From positions 1 to 24,371 of the forward strand of contig CBFIEF010000039.1 of NCBI GenBank assembly GCA_965661545.1: a stretch of DNA of 24,371 nt, read 5' to 3'. The first letter of the stretch is position 1. Every line of letters begins with the position of its first letter. The notes under the pieces were generated by a model. The model was not told the DNA's origin. It worked only from the letters and a program-made list of their open reading frames with translations, and did not search any database. The translations under genes were made by a program, and so were the position numbers. This document shows, piece by piece, positions 1-7,237 of the stretch. The stretch comes from UBA7985 sp965661545. Its GTDB lineage: Bacteria > Pseudomonadota > Alphaproteobacteria > UBA7985.

Positions 1-147
1 AGTGCTGGCGTTCGCGCATCCTTTGGTATTGGCGCAACGTGGGATTCTCCACTTGGTCCACTGTCGATCGATTACGGTATTCCAATCCGTAAGGAGAGTT
101 TTGATGTGGAACAGCGTTTCAGGTTCTCGATCTCGACATCATTCTGA
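1..147 (+). CDS. bamA: Outer membrane assembly factor BamA, C-terminal end (partial)
   Basis: The window opens inside a reading frame that runs in frame 1 to a TGA at 145-147, giving the last 48 residues of a protein. The peptide contains GIGATWDSPLGPLSIDYG and ends in FRFSISTSF. Alternating polar and hydrophobic residues and a terminal phenylalanine are typical of the last strands of an Omp85 barrel, and the W-SP-GP-S-DY pattern is characteristic of BamA. BamA is the outer-membrane pore that inserts beta-barrel proteins. Its position just before skp, lpxD and fabZ is the usual proteobacterial order and supports the call. The 5' part lies outside the window. Confidence 0.9.
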   Translation, partial: SAGVRASFGIGATWDSPLGPLSIDYGIPIRKESFDVEQRFRFSISTSF

Positions 148-167
148 TTTATTAAAGGCCATAAGTT

Positions 168-187
168 GTGTGCAACCGTATGCACAC
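168..187 (+). promoter_or_regulatory. Perfect 7-bp hairpin in the bamA-skp gap
   Basis: GTGTGCA (168-174) is followed by a six-base loop and its exact reverse complement TGCACAC (181-187). It lies 20 bases after the bamA stop and 31 bases before the skp start. No T tract follows, so it is not a standard terminator. It could be an mRNA processing or stability element that sets the bamA to skp ratio, or a protein-binding dyad. The function is inference. Confidence 0.4.
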
Positions 188-218
188 TTCCAGCATGCCT
201 TAAACGATTGGAACTGAA

Positions 219-830
219 ATGCTGCGTTTGGTCGCTAATGTCCGTTTTGCCGCCGTTGCTCTGTTGACGTCGCTCTCCTTAACCTTTGGGTCAACAGCTC
301 AAGCTCAGATGACGCCGGTACTGGCCGTTGTTGATATGGACTTGGTGGTTCGTGAATCGAACGCTGTTCGGACTTTGGAGTCTCAGCTGCTCGAATTGCA
401 AGAGCGTTGGGAAACAGAACTGACCGATGTGAACAAGCAATTGGCCGCGACGCTTCGTGCCGCCCAAGAGCAGTTGAATAACGGTGATATTGAGCAGGAA
501 GATTTCCGCAAGGTTCAGGTCAAGACACAGCGCGACTTGCAGGCGCTTCGCCAAGAAGCCAACGCCCGCCAGCGCAAGCTGATCCAGACCCGCCGCTTGG
601 CTGAAACCGAATTGCGCCGCATCCTTGAGGAAATCGTTATAGGTCTGGCGTCCGAGACGGGCGCTAACATGGTCCTTAATTTCAGCGCGGTTGTGATCTC
701 TGCCGAAGGCTTTGATTTGTCCGTCGAGGCGTTACGCCGTTTGAACAGCGACATTCCTGAATTGAACCTCACCGTTTCTGAGCCGACTGCTGAAGAGATC
801 GCGGCGGAGACGGTGGACACGTCAAACTAG
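219..830 (+). CDS. skp: Periplasmic chaperone, OmpH/Skp family
   Basis: This 203-residue protein begins with a Sec signal peptide: a basic n-region, a hydrophobic stretch at about 9-24, and AQA at 27-29 before the likely cleavage. A long charged, Gln/Arg/Glu-rich segment at about residues 40-135 should form the coiled-coil tentacles of the Skp jelly-fish trimer. A beta-forming part (AVVDMDLVVRES) precedes it and a short strand region follows. Skp holds unfolded outer-membrane proteins in the periplasm before delivery to BamA, whose gene lies directly upstream. The last 30 residues are acidic and look like a lineage-specific tail. The ATG at 219 has only a weak ribosome-binding site, but it is the start that gives a complete signal peptide. 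Confidence 0.88.
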   Translation: MLRLVANVRFAAVALLTSLSLTFGSTAQAQMTPVLAVVDMDLVVRESNAVRTLESQLLELQERWETELTDVNKQLAATLRAAQEQLNNGDIEQEDFRKVQVKTQRDLQALRQEANARQRKLIQTRRLAETELRRILEEIVIGLASETGANMVLNFSAVVISAEGFDLSVEALRRLNSDIPELNLTVSEPTAEEIAAETVDTSN

Positions 831-843
831 GGCCCTTCACGCC

Positions 844-1899
844 TTGACCGATAATCGATTTTTCACGACGGCCGGGCCTTTCACGCTCGGCCGTTTGTTG
901 TTTGAACTGGGGTTGCAGGACCAGATGCAACCTCTGTCCCAAGCGACGGATCGGCTGTTCACCGACGTTGCCGCGCTTGACCGTGCTGACTCAAACAATT
1001 TGAGTTTCTTCCACAATAGCCACTATCAAACCGCCTTGGCTCAGACAGCGGCCGGGGCTGTTTTGGTTCATGAAGCCCAAGCCCACCGCGTACCGGAAAC
1101 AGCGATTGCTTTAATCGTCGATGACCCCTATCGCGCCTTTGGCCAAATCGCGACGCTGTTCCACCCCGTGCATGTTGAAACTGGGGCGACAGCCATTCAT
1201 CCCTCTGCTGTTGTCGATGAGACCGCAGAGGTTGAGGACGGAGTCGCTCTTGGGCCGTTTGTGAGCGTTGGCGCCGGTGCCGTTATCAAGACTGGCAGCA
1301 GCATTGGCGCCCATTGCGTGATTGGTCCCGGTGTGGTGATCGGCAGGGCATGCGTGCTGGAAGGGCATTGTACGCTCTCTCACACGCTGATCGGCGACAG
1401 GGTCCATATCAAAGCTGGCGCTAGACTGGGGCAGGGCGGCTTTGGCTGGGCCCTTGATCCGGCATCCCTCAAGCATCAGCGCATCCCGCAATTGGGGCGC
1501 GTGCTTGTCGGTAATGACGTTGAGATTGGTGCCAACACAACGATTGATCGCGGCGCGGGGCCGGATACGGTGATTGGCGATGGGACGCTGATCGATAACC
1601 AATGTCAGATCGCTCACAATGTCAGACTGGGGCGCGGGTGCGCTGTTGCCGGGCGAACGGCAATTGCGGGCTCTGCGGTGCTGGAAGACGGCGTGCTGAT
1701 CGGCGGATGCTGTGCTGTGCTGGGGCATTTGACGATTGGGCGGGGGAGTCAAATACACGCCAGCTCTACGGTCACCAAATCGTGCCTCGCAGGTAGCATT
1801 TTGCGGGGGGTTCCCGCTCGGGATTACCGGTTGTATCTTCGCGAGGAAGCGACGCTTCGCCGCATGGCTCGCACAGACGCAGAAGACGCTGCGCAATAG
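844..1899 (+). CDS. lpxD: UDP-3-O-acylglucosamine N-acyltransferase LpxD
   Basis: LpxD adds the second 3-hydroxyacyl chain, N-linked and carried by ACP, to UDP-3-O-acylglucosamine, the third step of lipid A synthesis. The 351-residue length fits the family. Residues 1-105 form the uridine-binding N-terminal domain. From about 112 to 320 there are hexapeptide repeats of a left-handed beta helix (for example AIHPSAVVDETAEVEDGVALG). The catalytic histidine is His258 in NQCQIAHNV. The start is a TTG 13 bases after the skp stop. The next in-frame ATG (Met28) would remove part of the N-terminal domain, so TTG is preferred. The gene sits in the conserved skp-lpxD-fabZ-lpxA order. Confidence 0.96.
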   Translation: MTDNRFFTTAGPFTLGRLLFELGLQDQMQPLSQATDRLFTDVAALDRADSNNLSFFHNSHYQTALAQTAAGAVLVHEAQAHRVPETAIALIVDDPYRAFGQIATLFHPVHVETGATAIHPSAVVDETAEVEDGVALGPFVSVGAGAVIKTGSSIGAHCVIGPGVVIGRACVLEGHCTLSHTLIGDRVHIKAGARLGQGGFGWALDPASLKHQRIPQLGRVLVGNDVEIGANTTIDRGAGPDTVIGDGTLIDNQCQIAHNVRLGRGCAVAGRTAIAGSAVLEDGVLIGGCCAVLGHLTIGRGSQIHASSTVTKSCLAGSILRGVPARDYRLYLREEATLRRMARTDAEDAAQ

Positions 1900-1916
1900 G
1901 AAAGTGACACGAAAAA

Positions 1917-2420
1917 ATGGCGACTATTCTCGACGAACCGCTGCTGCCAGCAGATGAACGTCCGTCCCTCGATATCCAGGATATCATGGAGCTTTTGCCC
2001 CACCGCTACCCATTCTTGTTGGTTGATCGGGTGGAGTGGAGCCGGGCGTCTAAGCGCTCTGCGATTGGCTACAAGGGTATTACCTACAACGAAGAATACT
2101 TCCAAGGGCACTTTCCCAAGATGCCGGTGATGCCGGGGGTTTTGCAGATCGAAGCCATGGCACAAACGGCGGGTCTGATGATTCTAGGATCGCTGGACGA
2201 TAGCGATGATCGAACGCTCAAGGGCGTCTACTTTATGTCCATGGACAAAACGAAGTTCCGCAAGCCGGTAACGCCCGGCTGCATGCTGGAAATGCATGTG
2301 CATGTGGTGAAGAACCGCGGCTTGATCTACACGTTCCGGGGCGAGTGTTACGTCGATGGTGAGCGTATTTCCGAGGCTGAGTTTGTTGCCATGGGGATTG
2401 AGGACGACGGCTCCGAGTGA
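1917..2420 (+). CDS. fabZ: 3-hydroxyacyl-ACP dehydratase FabZ
   Basis: FabZ dehydrates 3-hydroxyacyl-ACP in fatty acid elongation and competes with LpxA and LpxD for the same hydroxyacyl-ACP pool. The 167-residue protein has the hotdog fold signatures LLPHRYPFLLVDRV (26-39), GHFPKMPVMPGVLQIEAMAQ (64-83) and a C-terminal strand region. The catalytic pair is His65 and Glu79, spaced 14 residues apart as in the family. A roughly 17-residue N-terminal extension precedes the core. Its stop codon overlaps the lpxA start, so the two are probably translationally coupled, which fits with balancing membrane phospholipid against lipid A. Confidence 0.96.
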   Translation: MATILDEPLLPADERPSLDIQDIMELLPHRYPFLLVDRVEWSRASKRSAIGYKGITYNEEYFQGHFPKMPVMPGVLQIEAMAQTAGLMILGSLDDSDDRTLKGVYFMSMDKTKFRKPVTPGCMLEMHVHVVKNRGLIYTFRGECYVDGERISEAEFVAMGIEDDGSE

Positions 2421-3220
2421 TGACGTCTTCGCCCACCATTCACCCCTCCGCCGTTATAGAAGACGGGGCCCAGCTGGGGCGCGATGTCACCATCGGCCCC
2501 TTCTGTCATATCGGGGCAGGTGTGGTTCTGGGCGATGGATGTGTTTTGCACTCTCATGTCGTGGTTCAGGGCGAGACGAGCCTAGGCGCTGGATGTCAGG
2601 TCTATCCTTTCGCCTGTCTTGGGACGGCACCACAGGATAAGAAATACGCGGGCGAGCCAGCGATGTTGGTGATCGGCGAGGGCAACGTTATCCGTGAATA
2701 TGTCACCATGCACCCGGGAACGGCCGGTGGCGGTAGCGTCACGCGGATCGGTGATCGAGGCTTGTTTATGGTCGGATGCCACGTGGCTCACGACTGCCAA
2801 ATTGGCGACGACACTATTCTGGTAAACCACGTCGATTTGGCCGGGCACGTAATCGTGGAAGATCATGCGATCATTGGCGGCTTGTCCGGCGTGCATCAAT
2901 ATTGCCGCATTGGCCGTCATGCGATGGTTGGCGCGCATTCTATGGTGGTTCAGGACGTCTTGCCCTACACGACCGTCGCCGGACCACGCGCGCACTTGGC
3001 GGGGCTGAACCTGGTTGGCTTAAAGCGGCACAACTTCGACCGCGAAGCCATCAACCAGCTGCGTGATGCCTTGGACGCCTTGTTTGCTGAGCCGGGCACA
3101 GTTGAGCGGCGGCTGGATGAGGTCTCACAGAGTCTACCCGACCAGGGACCAGCAGACGACGTTTTGCGCTTTATCACCCAAGCGAAACGAGGCCGGGGAT
3201 TTACCGGGCCTTTGGAATAG
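2417..3220 (+). CDS. lpxA: UDP-N-acetylglucosamine O-acyltransferase LpxA
   Basis: LpxA transfers a 3-hydroxyacyl chain from ACP to the 3-OH of UDP-GlcNAc, the first step of lipid A synthesis. The 267 residues begin with hexapeptide repeats (from about residue 8 to 190) and end in a helical domain. The catalytic His125 is in GCHVAHDC, and His160 is in GVHQYC. Using the GTG at 2417, these numbers match Escherichia coli exactly. An ATG at 2420 is an equally possible start and would remove one residue. Position 173, the acyl-length ruler, is Ala (VGAHS) where E. coli has Gly, so a chain shorter than C14 is possible. The start overlaps the fabZ stop. Confidence 0.97.
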   Translation: MMTSSPTIHPSAVIEDGAQLGRDVTIGPFCHIGAGVVLGDGCVLHSHVVVQGETSLGAGCQVYPFACLGTAPQDKKYAGEPAMLVIGEGNVIREYVTMHPGTAGGGSVTRIGDRGLFMVGCHVAHDCQIGDDTILVNHVDLAGHVIVEDHAIIGGLSGVHQYCRIGRHAMVGAHSMVVQDVLPYTTVAGPRAHLAGLNLVGLKRHNFDREAINQLRDALDALFAEPGTVERRLDEVSQSLPDQGPADDVLRFITQAKRGRGFTGPLE

Positions 3221-3224
3221 ACCG

Positions 3225-3959
3225 GTGAAGATCGGACTCTTGGCTGGTGAAGGTCGCTTACCCTCTCTGCTGGCTGAGCACGTCAAGTTCCAACACGTCC
3301 TCAATCTGGTACAATGGCCTAAGCCCTTGGGCGCTTTGGATGCCATCGTTGACGCTGTGCAGCAAAGCGGCTGTGACACGCTGGTGCTGGCTGGCGCAGT
3401 CGATCGTGGGCGGTTTTGCGACCTGGATGCGGGCGGTCAGTGGGTTGCTGCGCGGACTAAACCGGGCGCTGGGGATGGGCATCTGCTGGATGTCTTTATC
3501 GCCTTTTTCGAGGACCGAGGCTTTGCAGTTGTCGGCGCGGGAGACCTGCTGCCTGCGCTACGGACGCCGACGGGTGTGCTGACCGGCGGAGGGGCCGCGT
3601 TGGACGTGAGAGCCGGTTTGGCGCGGGCGCGTGCTTTGGGGCTCAAAGATCTGGGGCAAGCCGTCGTCCAATGCGGTGATGGCCTTTGGCTGGAAGAAAC
3701 CAAGACCGGCACCAACGATTTGCTGGCCCGTGCGGGAGAAGCATCAGAAAGCCCTCGCATTCTGTTCAAAGCCGCCAAACCGCAGCAGGATTTGAGGGTT
3801 GATATGCCAACGTGGGGGCTGGAAACGGTGGAGCATGCAGCGAGACATGGCGTTCAAACGCTTGTCTTCGAAGCGGAGAACACTCTTGCGCTGGATTTGC
3901 AGCAGGCCGTGCAGCAGGCGGAAGCCTTGGGACTGACAATCATCGGCGCGCGCGCATGA
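3225..3959 (+). CDS. lpxI: UDP-2,3-diacylglucosamine pyrophosphatase LpxI
   Basis: LpxI hydrolyses UDP-2,3-diacylglucosamine to lipid X and UMP, replacing LpxH in many alphaproteobacteria. The frame is open further upstream, but the protein starts like the family at the GTG 3225 (KIGLLAGEGRLPSLL), four bases after the lpxA stop. Visible family features are the N-terminal glycine-rich strand, GAGDGHLLDV (81-90), GTNDLL (162-167) and LRVDMPTWG (190-198). Asp193 there should match the catalytic Asp225 of the Caulobacter enzyme. At 244 residues it is some 35-40 shorter than I recall for Caulobacter LpxI. Part of the loss falls between residues 18 and 40 of the N-terminal domain. The stop overlaps lpxB by ATGA. 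Confidence 0.93.
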   Translation: MKIGLLAGEGRLPSLLAEHVKFQHVLNLVQWPKPLGALDAIVDAVQQSGCDTLVLAGAVDRGRFCDLDAGGQWVAARTKPGAGDGHLLDVFIAFFEDRGFAVVGAGDLLPALRTPTGVLTGGGAALDVRAGLARARALGLKDLGQAVVQCGDGLWLEETKTGTNDLLARAGEASESPRILFKAAKPQQDLRVDMPTWGLETVEHAARHGVQTLVFEAENTLALDLQQAVQQAEALGLTIIGARA

Positions 3960-5071
3960 AGATGGCTGTGCTCACCGGAGAGCCTTCGGGCGATATGCTG
4001 GCTCACGCCATTGTTGCAGCGGTGCAGGAGCAGCGGCCAGATCTCGAGCTTTTGGGGATTGGGGGCGAGCGGCTTGAAAGCATCGGTCTCAATAGCCGTT
4101 TTCCGCTGCGTGAGTTCGCGGTAAACGGTATCGCTGAGGTCTTGCCCCATCTGCCTCGGCTCTTGCTGCGGATCGAGCAAATCACGCGTTGGGTCTTGGC
4201 TGAAAATCCAGAGGTGGTGCTGACCGTAGACGCGCCTGATTTGACGCTGCGCATTGCCAAAGCGCTTCGGGGGCGGGGATATCAGGGGAAGTTGGTGCAT
4301 CTGGTCGCGCCAACGGTTTGGGCGTGGAAGCCCGAGCGGGCAGCAAAGATCGCTCAATTCTTAGATCACGTCCTGTGTTTGTTTCCCTTTGAGCCGCCTT
4401 ATTTTGCGGCGCATGGCTTGCCGGCAACCTTTGTCGGTCACCCGATCGTGGACCGGCCTCGGGCTGAAAAGGCGAAGGATCCCAACGTCTTACTGCTCCT
4501 GCCGGGGAGCCGGATGAACGAAGTCCGGAAGATGGTGCCGCTCTTCCGTGAGACTGTCGCAACGCTCGCGGCGATACAGCCGGGGCTGCGCTGTTTGGTG
4601 CCGACGGTACAGACCACACGAGCATTTGTGACGGCACGCATGGGCGATTGGCCCACGCCAATCGAGTTTCTGTTCCGCGAGGAAGACCGACACGCTGCCT
4701 TTCATCAGGCAGGTACGGCACTGGCCGCGTCAGGCACGGTCGCGCTGGAGCTCGCACAGGCTGACGTGGCGGGGGTTATCACATATCGCTTGTCCTCACA
4801 CACGTATCGCCATTTGATGCGCCAAACGAACCTAAAGCACCTCAGTCTGATCAACATTCTAGGCCAAGGCGACATCATGCCAGAGCGGATGCAGGACGCT
4901 GCGCAGGCGGAGCAACTGGCCCGTGACGTCCAGCGGCTGATGTCCGATGAGACTGCGCGCGAAGCTCAGGTGCAGGCGCAGCGCGGGGCGTTGGCCAAGC
5001 TGACCTTGTCAGGCGGTCAAACCACGGCCAAGTTAGCGGCCAAAACCTTGCTGACCCTGATGGGAGCCTGA
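3956..5071 (+). CDS. lpxB: Lipid A disaccharide synthase LpxB
   Basis: LpxB, a GT19 glycosyltransferase on the inner face of the inner membrane, joins lipid X to UDP-2,3-diacylglucosamine to form the beta-1,6 disaccharide. The ATG at 3956 overlaps the lpxI stop and opens with MKMAVLTGEPSGD, the family nucleotide-fold motif. NGIAEVLPHLPR, VDAPDL, APTVWAWKPERAAKI, FVGHPIVDR and LLPGSRMNEV follow in the expected order. The 371-residue length is close to the 382 of E. coli. The frame is open 144 bases further upstream, but that stretch is lpxI sequence in another frame. It directly follows its substrate-supplying gene. Confidence 0.96.
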   Translation: MKMAVLTGEPSGDMLAHAIVAAVQEQRPDLELLGIGGERLESIGLNSRFPLREFAVNGIAEVLPHLPRLLLRIEQITRWVLAENPEVVLTVDAPDLTLRIAKALRGRGYQGKLVHLVAPTVWAWKPERAAKIAQFLDHVLCLFPFEPPYFAAHGLPATFVGHPIVDRPRAEKAKDPNVLLLLPGSRMNEVRKMVPLFRETVATLAAIQPGLRCLVPTVQTTRAFVTARMGDWPTPIEFLFREEDRHAAFHQAGTALAASGTVALELAQADVAGVITYRLSSHTYRHLMRQTNLKHLSLINILGQGDIMPERMQDAAQAEQLARDVQRLMSDETAREAQVQAQRGALAKLTLSGGQTTAKLAAKTLLTLMGA

Positions 5072-5072
5072 G

Positions 5073-6047
5073 ATGTCCCTGCACCTTGATGTCAATTTTC
5101 GCCCAAAAGCTCCGTGGTTCGGTGGAGATTTGCAAACCTTGTCTGCCGTTCTTTCGCCGCCCAAAGTCAGTTTAGACGACGCGACGATCGAGGAGCTGCG
5201 CATCGACGCAGACGACGGAACCGGTGACGTGTTGCTCGGACAGCGCCTCACGCAGGCCCCGACAAAGGAAACCACCGTCGTTCTGCTGCATGGACTGCTA
5301 GGAGACTATGACCGCGATTACATGCGGCTGCTTTCCCGTCATTACGTCAGTCAGGGCTATCCCGTGGTGCGCATGAACCTACGCGGGGCGGGGGCTTCGC
5401 GGTTGCTCTGCACGCGGAACTATCATGGCGGTTTCACCCAAGATTTAGCCGTTATGGCACGCGCTTTTGCTGGGCGGTCGGACGTTCAGCGCTTGGCGTG
5501 GATTGGGATCAGTCTCAGCGGGAATATGCTGCTCAAGGCAGCGAGCGAGGCGGCATTCTGTGAAGCGGCTGATCACGGCAAGCTGGTGTCGATCTCTGCG
5601 CCTTTCGATCTCCGTGCCACCGCGAACCGATTTAAGCGCCGACGCAATGCGCTGTACTCTCGCTATCTGGTGAACAAGATCCGCAAGCAGATGCCGCATC
5701 AACCCGGTTTGACAGCGGCACAGGTTGAGCACCTCCGTCGGATCAACAGCGTGGGCGAGTACGACGAGCACTTCACCGCGCCCGATAACGGCTACGCTTC
5801 GGCTGATGCGTACTACTTTGACAACTCCGCATCTCGCTACGTGCTGGACGCGAAGATCCCGTGCTTGGCGATCACGGCGGCGGATGATCCATGGATTGAT
5901 GCGCAGCCCTACCGAGCGGTACCGTGGGAGAAGAATGCCTTGCTAACCCCGGCGATCTGCCGAACCGGAGGCCATGTCGGCTTTCACGCCCAAGGCTACG
6001 ATACGCCGATCTACACCCGATGGTCACAGGCCTTCATCGAGGGCTAG
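5073..6047 (+). CDS. YheT-family alpha/beta hydrolase
   Basis: This 324-residue protein belongs to the YheT-like alpha/beta hydrolases (COG0429), probably carboxylesterases of unknown physiological substrate. The oxyanion strand is VVLLHGLLGDYDRDY (69-83), the nucleophile elbow is GISLSG with Ser147, the acid is Asp271 or Asp272 in AADDPWID, and the histidine is His301 in GGHVGF. RPKAPWFGGDLQTL near the start is typical of the family, where the sequence often reads P-W-hydrophobic-x-GH-QT. The ATG lies one base after the lpxB stop, so it is probably co-transcribed with the lipid A genes. A role on an acyl ester in the envelope is only a guess. It ends tail-to-tail with dinB. Confidence 0.85.
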   Translation: MSLHLDVNFRPKAPWFGGDLQTLSAVLSPPKVSLDDATIEELRIDADDGTGDVLLGQRLTQAPTKETTVVLLHGLLGDYDRDYMRLLSRHYVSQGYPVVRMNLRGAGASRLLCTRNYHGGFTQDLAVMARAFAGRSDVQRLAWIGISLSGNMLLKAASEAAFCEAADHGKLVSISAPFDLRATANRFKRRRNALYSRYLVNKIRKQMPHQPGLTAAQVEHLRRINSVGEYDEHFTAPDNGYASADAYYFDNSASRYVLDAKIPCLAITAADDPWIDAQPYRAVPWEKNALLTPAICRTGGHVGFHAQGYDTPIYTRWSQAFIEG

Positions 6048-7177
6048 TCGAACCCGGCTACGCCAACCCCTAACAAGCGATAGGTTTGTAGCGGTTCCCG
6101 TGCCACCTCGGCGGCAAGCAACCGCTGGGCGACGGAAAACAGCACGCGCGCATCGGCGGTATAGCCGTCGAGGGTCTGGCTGCGGCTGAGAATATCAAAA
6201 TCGGTTGTCTTGAGCTTGAGCGTAACCCGCTTACCCTCCAACTCGTACGTCCCAAGACGTTCGGCGACGCGGTTGGACAGGCGTTCAACAATCGCTGTTA
6301 GCTCGGCTAAGTCCCCTGTGTCGGTCATCAGTGTGGTCTCGGAACTGACAGACTTTGACCCCCGATCCTCCCGCACGCGCCGCGAATCTTCACCGCGACA
6401 GAAGTGATAGAGCCGTTCCCCAAAGCGTCCAAACATCGAGACCATATCTTCCTTGGGAAACGCGCGGAGCTGAGCAATGCGCGTGATGCCCAAGGCGTTC
6501 ATCCGCTTCGCCGTCGCGGGACCAACACCCCAGATGAGCTTGACCGGTTTATCGGCGAGAAAATCCTTGGCCTCAGCCTCACCCAGGACCGCAAAACCAT
6601 CGGGCTTGTCGAGATCAGAGGCGATCTTTGCCAGCAACTTGTTGTGGGACAGCCCGATCGAAATGGTGATCCCAACTTGGTCCTGAACCGTTTGCGCGAG
6701 ACGTGCCAGCTCTTGCGCTGGGTGCTTGGCTTCTTGCCCAGGGTGGCTCAGGTCGAGGAAGGCTTCGTCAATCGAAAGCGGCTCAACGTCCGGTGTCAGC
6801 GCCCGAAAGTACCCGCGTACCTCCAGCCCCGTTTCGCGGTACTTCGCCATGTTGGGTTTGACGATCACCGCTTGCGGGCAAAGCTGTTTGGCGCGGTACA
6901 TGGGCATTGCCGAGCGGACGCCCTGAATGCGCGCGAGGTAGCACGCGGTCGTCACGACGCCCCGCTGGCCACCGCCAATGATAACCGGTTTGTTTCGGAT
7001 GCTGGGGTCATCACGCTTTTCAACCGCAGCGTAGAAGGCGTCACAGTCAATGTGCGCCAGCGATAGCGCGTCCAGCTCAGCGTGTTGCACCACCTTTGGG
7101 CTGCCACAGGAACCGCAACGCGGGCTGGTGCTTGCGGTGGGTGTAACAGTCAAACAGGTCCGGCACAGGCTGGACAT
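6044..7177 (-). CDS. dinB: DNA polymerase IV (DinB, Y family)
   Basis: Error-prone translesion polymerase. Catalytic carboxylates are Asp44 in AHIDCDAFYAAVE and Asp137-Glu138 in LSIDEAFLD. The fingers (ARIQGVRSAMPMY), the thumb helix-hairpin-helix (IWGVGPATAKRM) and the little-finger domain (SVSSETTLMTD onward) are all present. Residues 1-35 form an extension with Cys5, Cys8, Cys21 and Cys24, a likely small zinc ribbon seen in alphaproteobacterial DinB. The ATG at 7177 is preferred over a GTG at 7189 because AAGGTGAA lies just upstream of it. The protein ends at YRLLGVGVAGFD, where other DinB proteins continue to a clamp-binding QLxLF-type peptide. At 377 residues it therefore appears to lack that tail. 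It is divergent from the diguanylate cyclase gene. Confidence 0.94.
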   Translation of the reverse strand: MSSLCRTCLTVTPTASTSPRCGSCGSPKVVQHAELDALSLAHIDCDAFYAAVEKRDDPSIRNKPVIIGGGQRGVVTTACYLARIQGVRSAMPMYRAKQLCPQAVIVKPNMAKYRETGLEVRGYFRALTPDVEPLSIDEAFLDLSHPGQEAKHPAQELARLAQTVQDQVGITISIGLSHNKLLAKIASDLDKPDGFAVLGEAEAKDFLADKPVKLIWGVGPATAKRMNALGITRIAQLRAFPKEDMVSMFGRFGERLYHFCRGEDSRRVREDRGSKSVSSETTLMTDTGDLAELTAIVERLSNRVAERLGTYELEGKRVTLKLKTTDFDILSRSQTLDGYTADARVLFSVAQRLLAAEVAREPLQTYRLLGVGVAGFD

Positions 7178-7237
7178 AAAGCGCTTCACCTTGACTCATC
7201 GGGCCAGTAGAACGGGAGCAACAACGCAGGAAGCGCC

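Noticed and set aside
2..217. Small open frame at the left edge in another frame
   Set aside because: Frame 1 gives the BamA C-terminus with the proper final Phe, so this frame is a shadow running into the intergenic gap.
1111..1896. Long minus-strand open frame (261 codons) opposite lpxD
   Set aside because: lpxD is certain from its repeats and catalytic His. The antisense frame has no family pattern and is explained by codon bias of the hexapeptide repeats.
3063..3224. Upstream extension of the LpxI frame
   Set aside because: It overlaps lpxA in another frame and does not resemble the LpxI family; the GTG at 3225 gives the expected N-terminus.
6404..7066. Plus-strand open frame of 220 codons opposite dinB
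   Set aside because: It lies inside the polymerase catalytic domain, and its translation looks like a shadow of it.
7191..7213. TTGACTC and AGTAGAAC as a promoter for the cyclase gene
   Set aside because: The spacing is eight bases, too short for the 10-14 base pattern.
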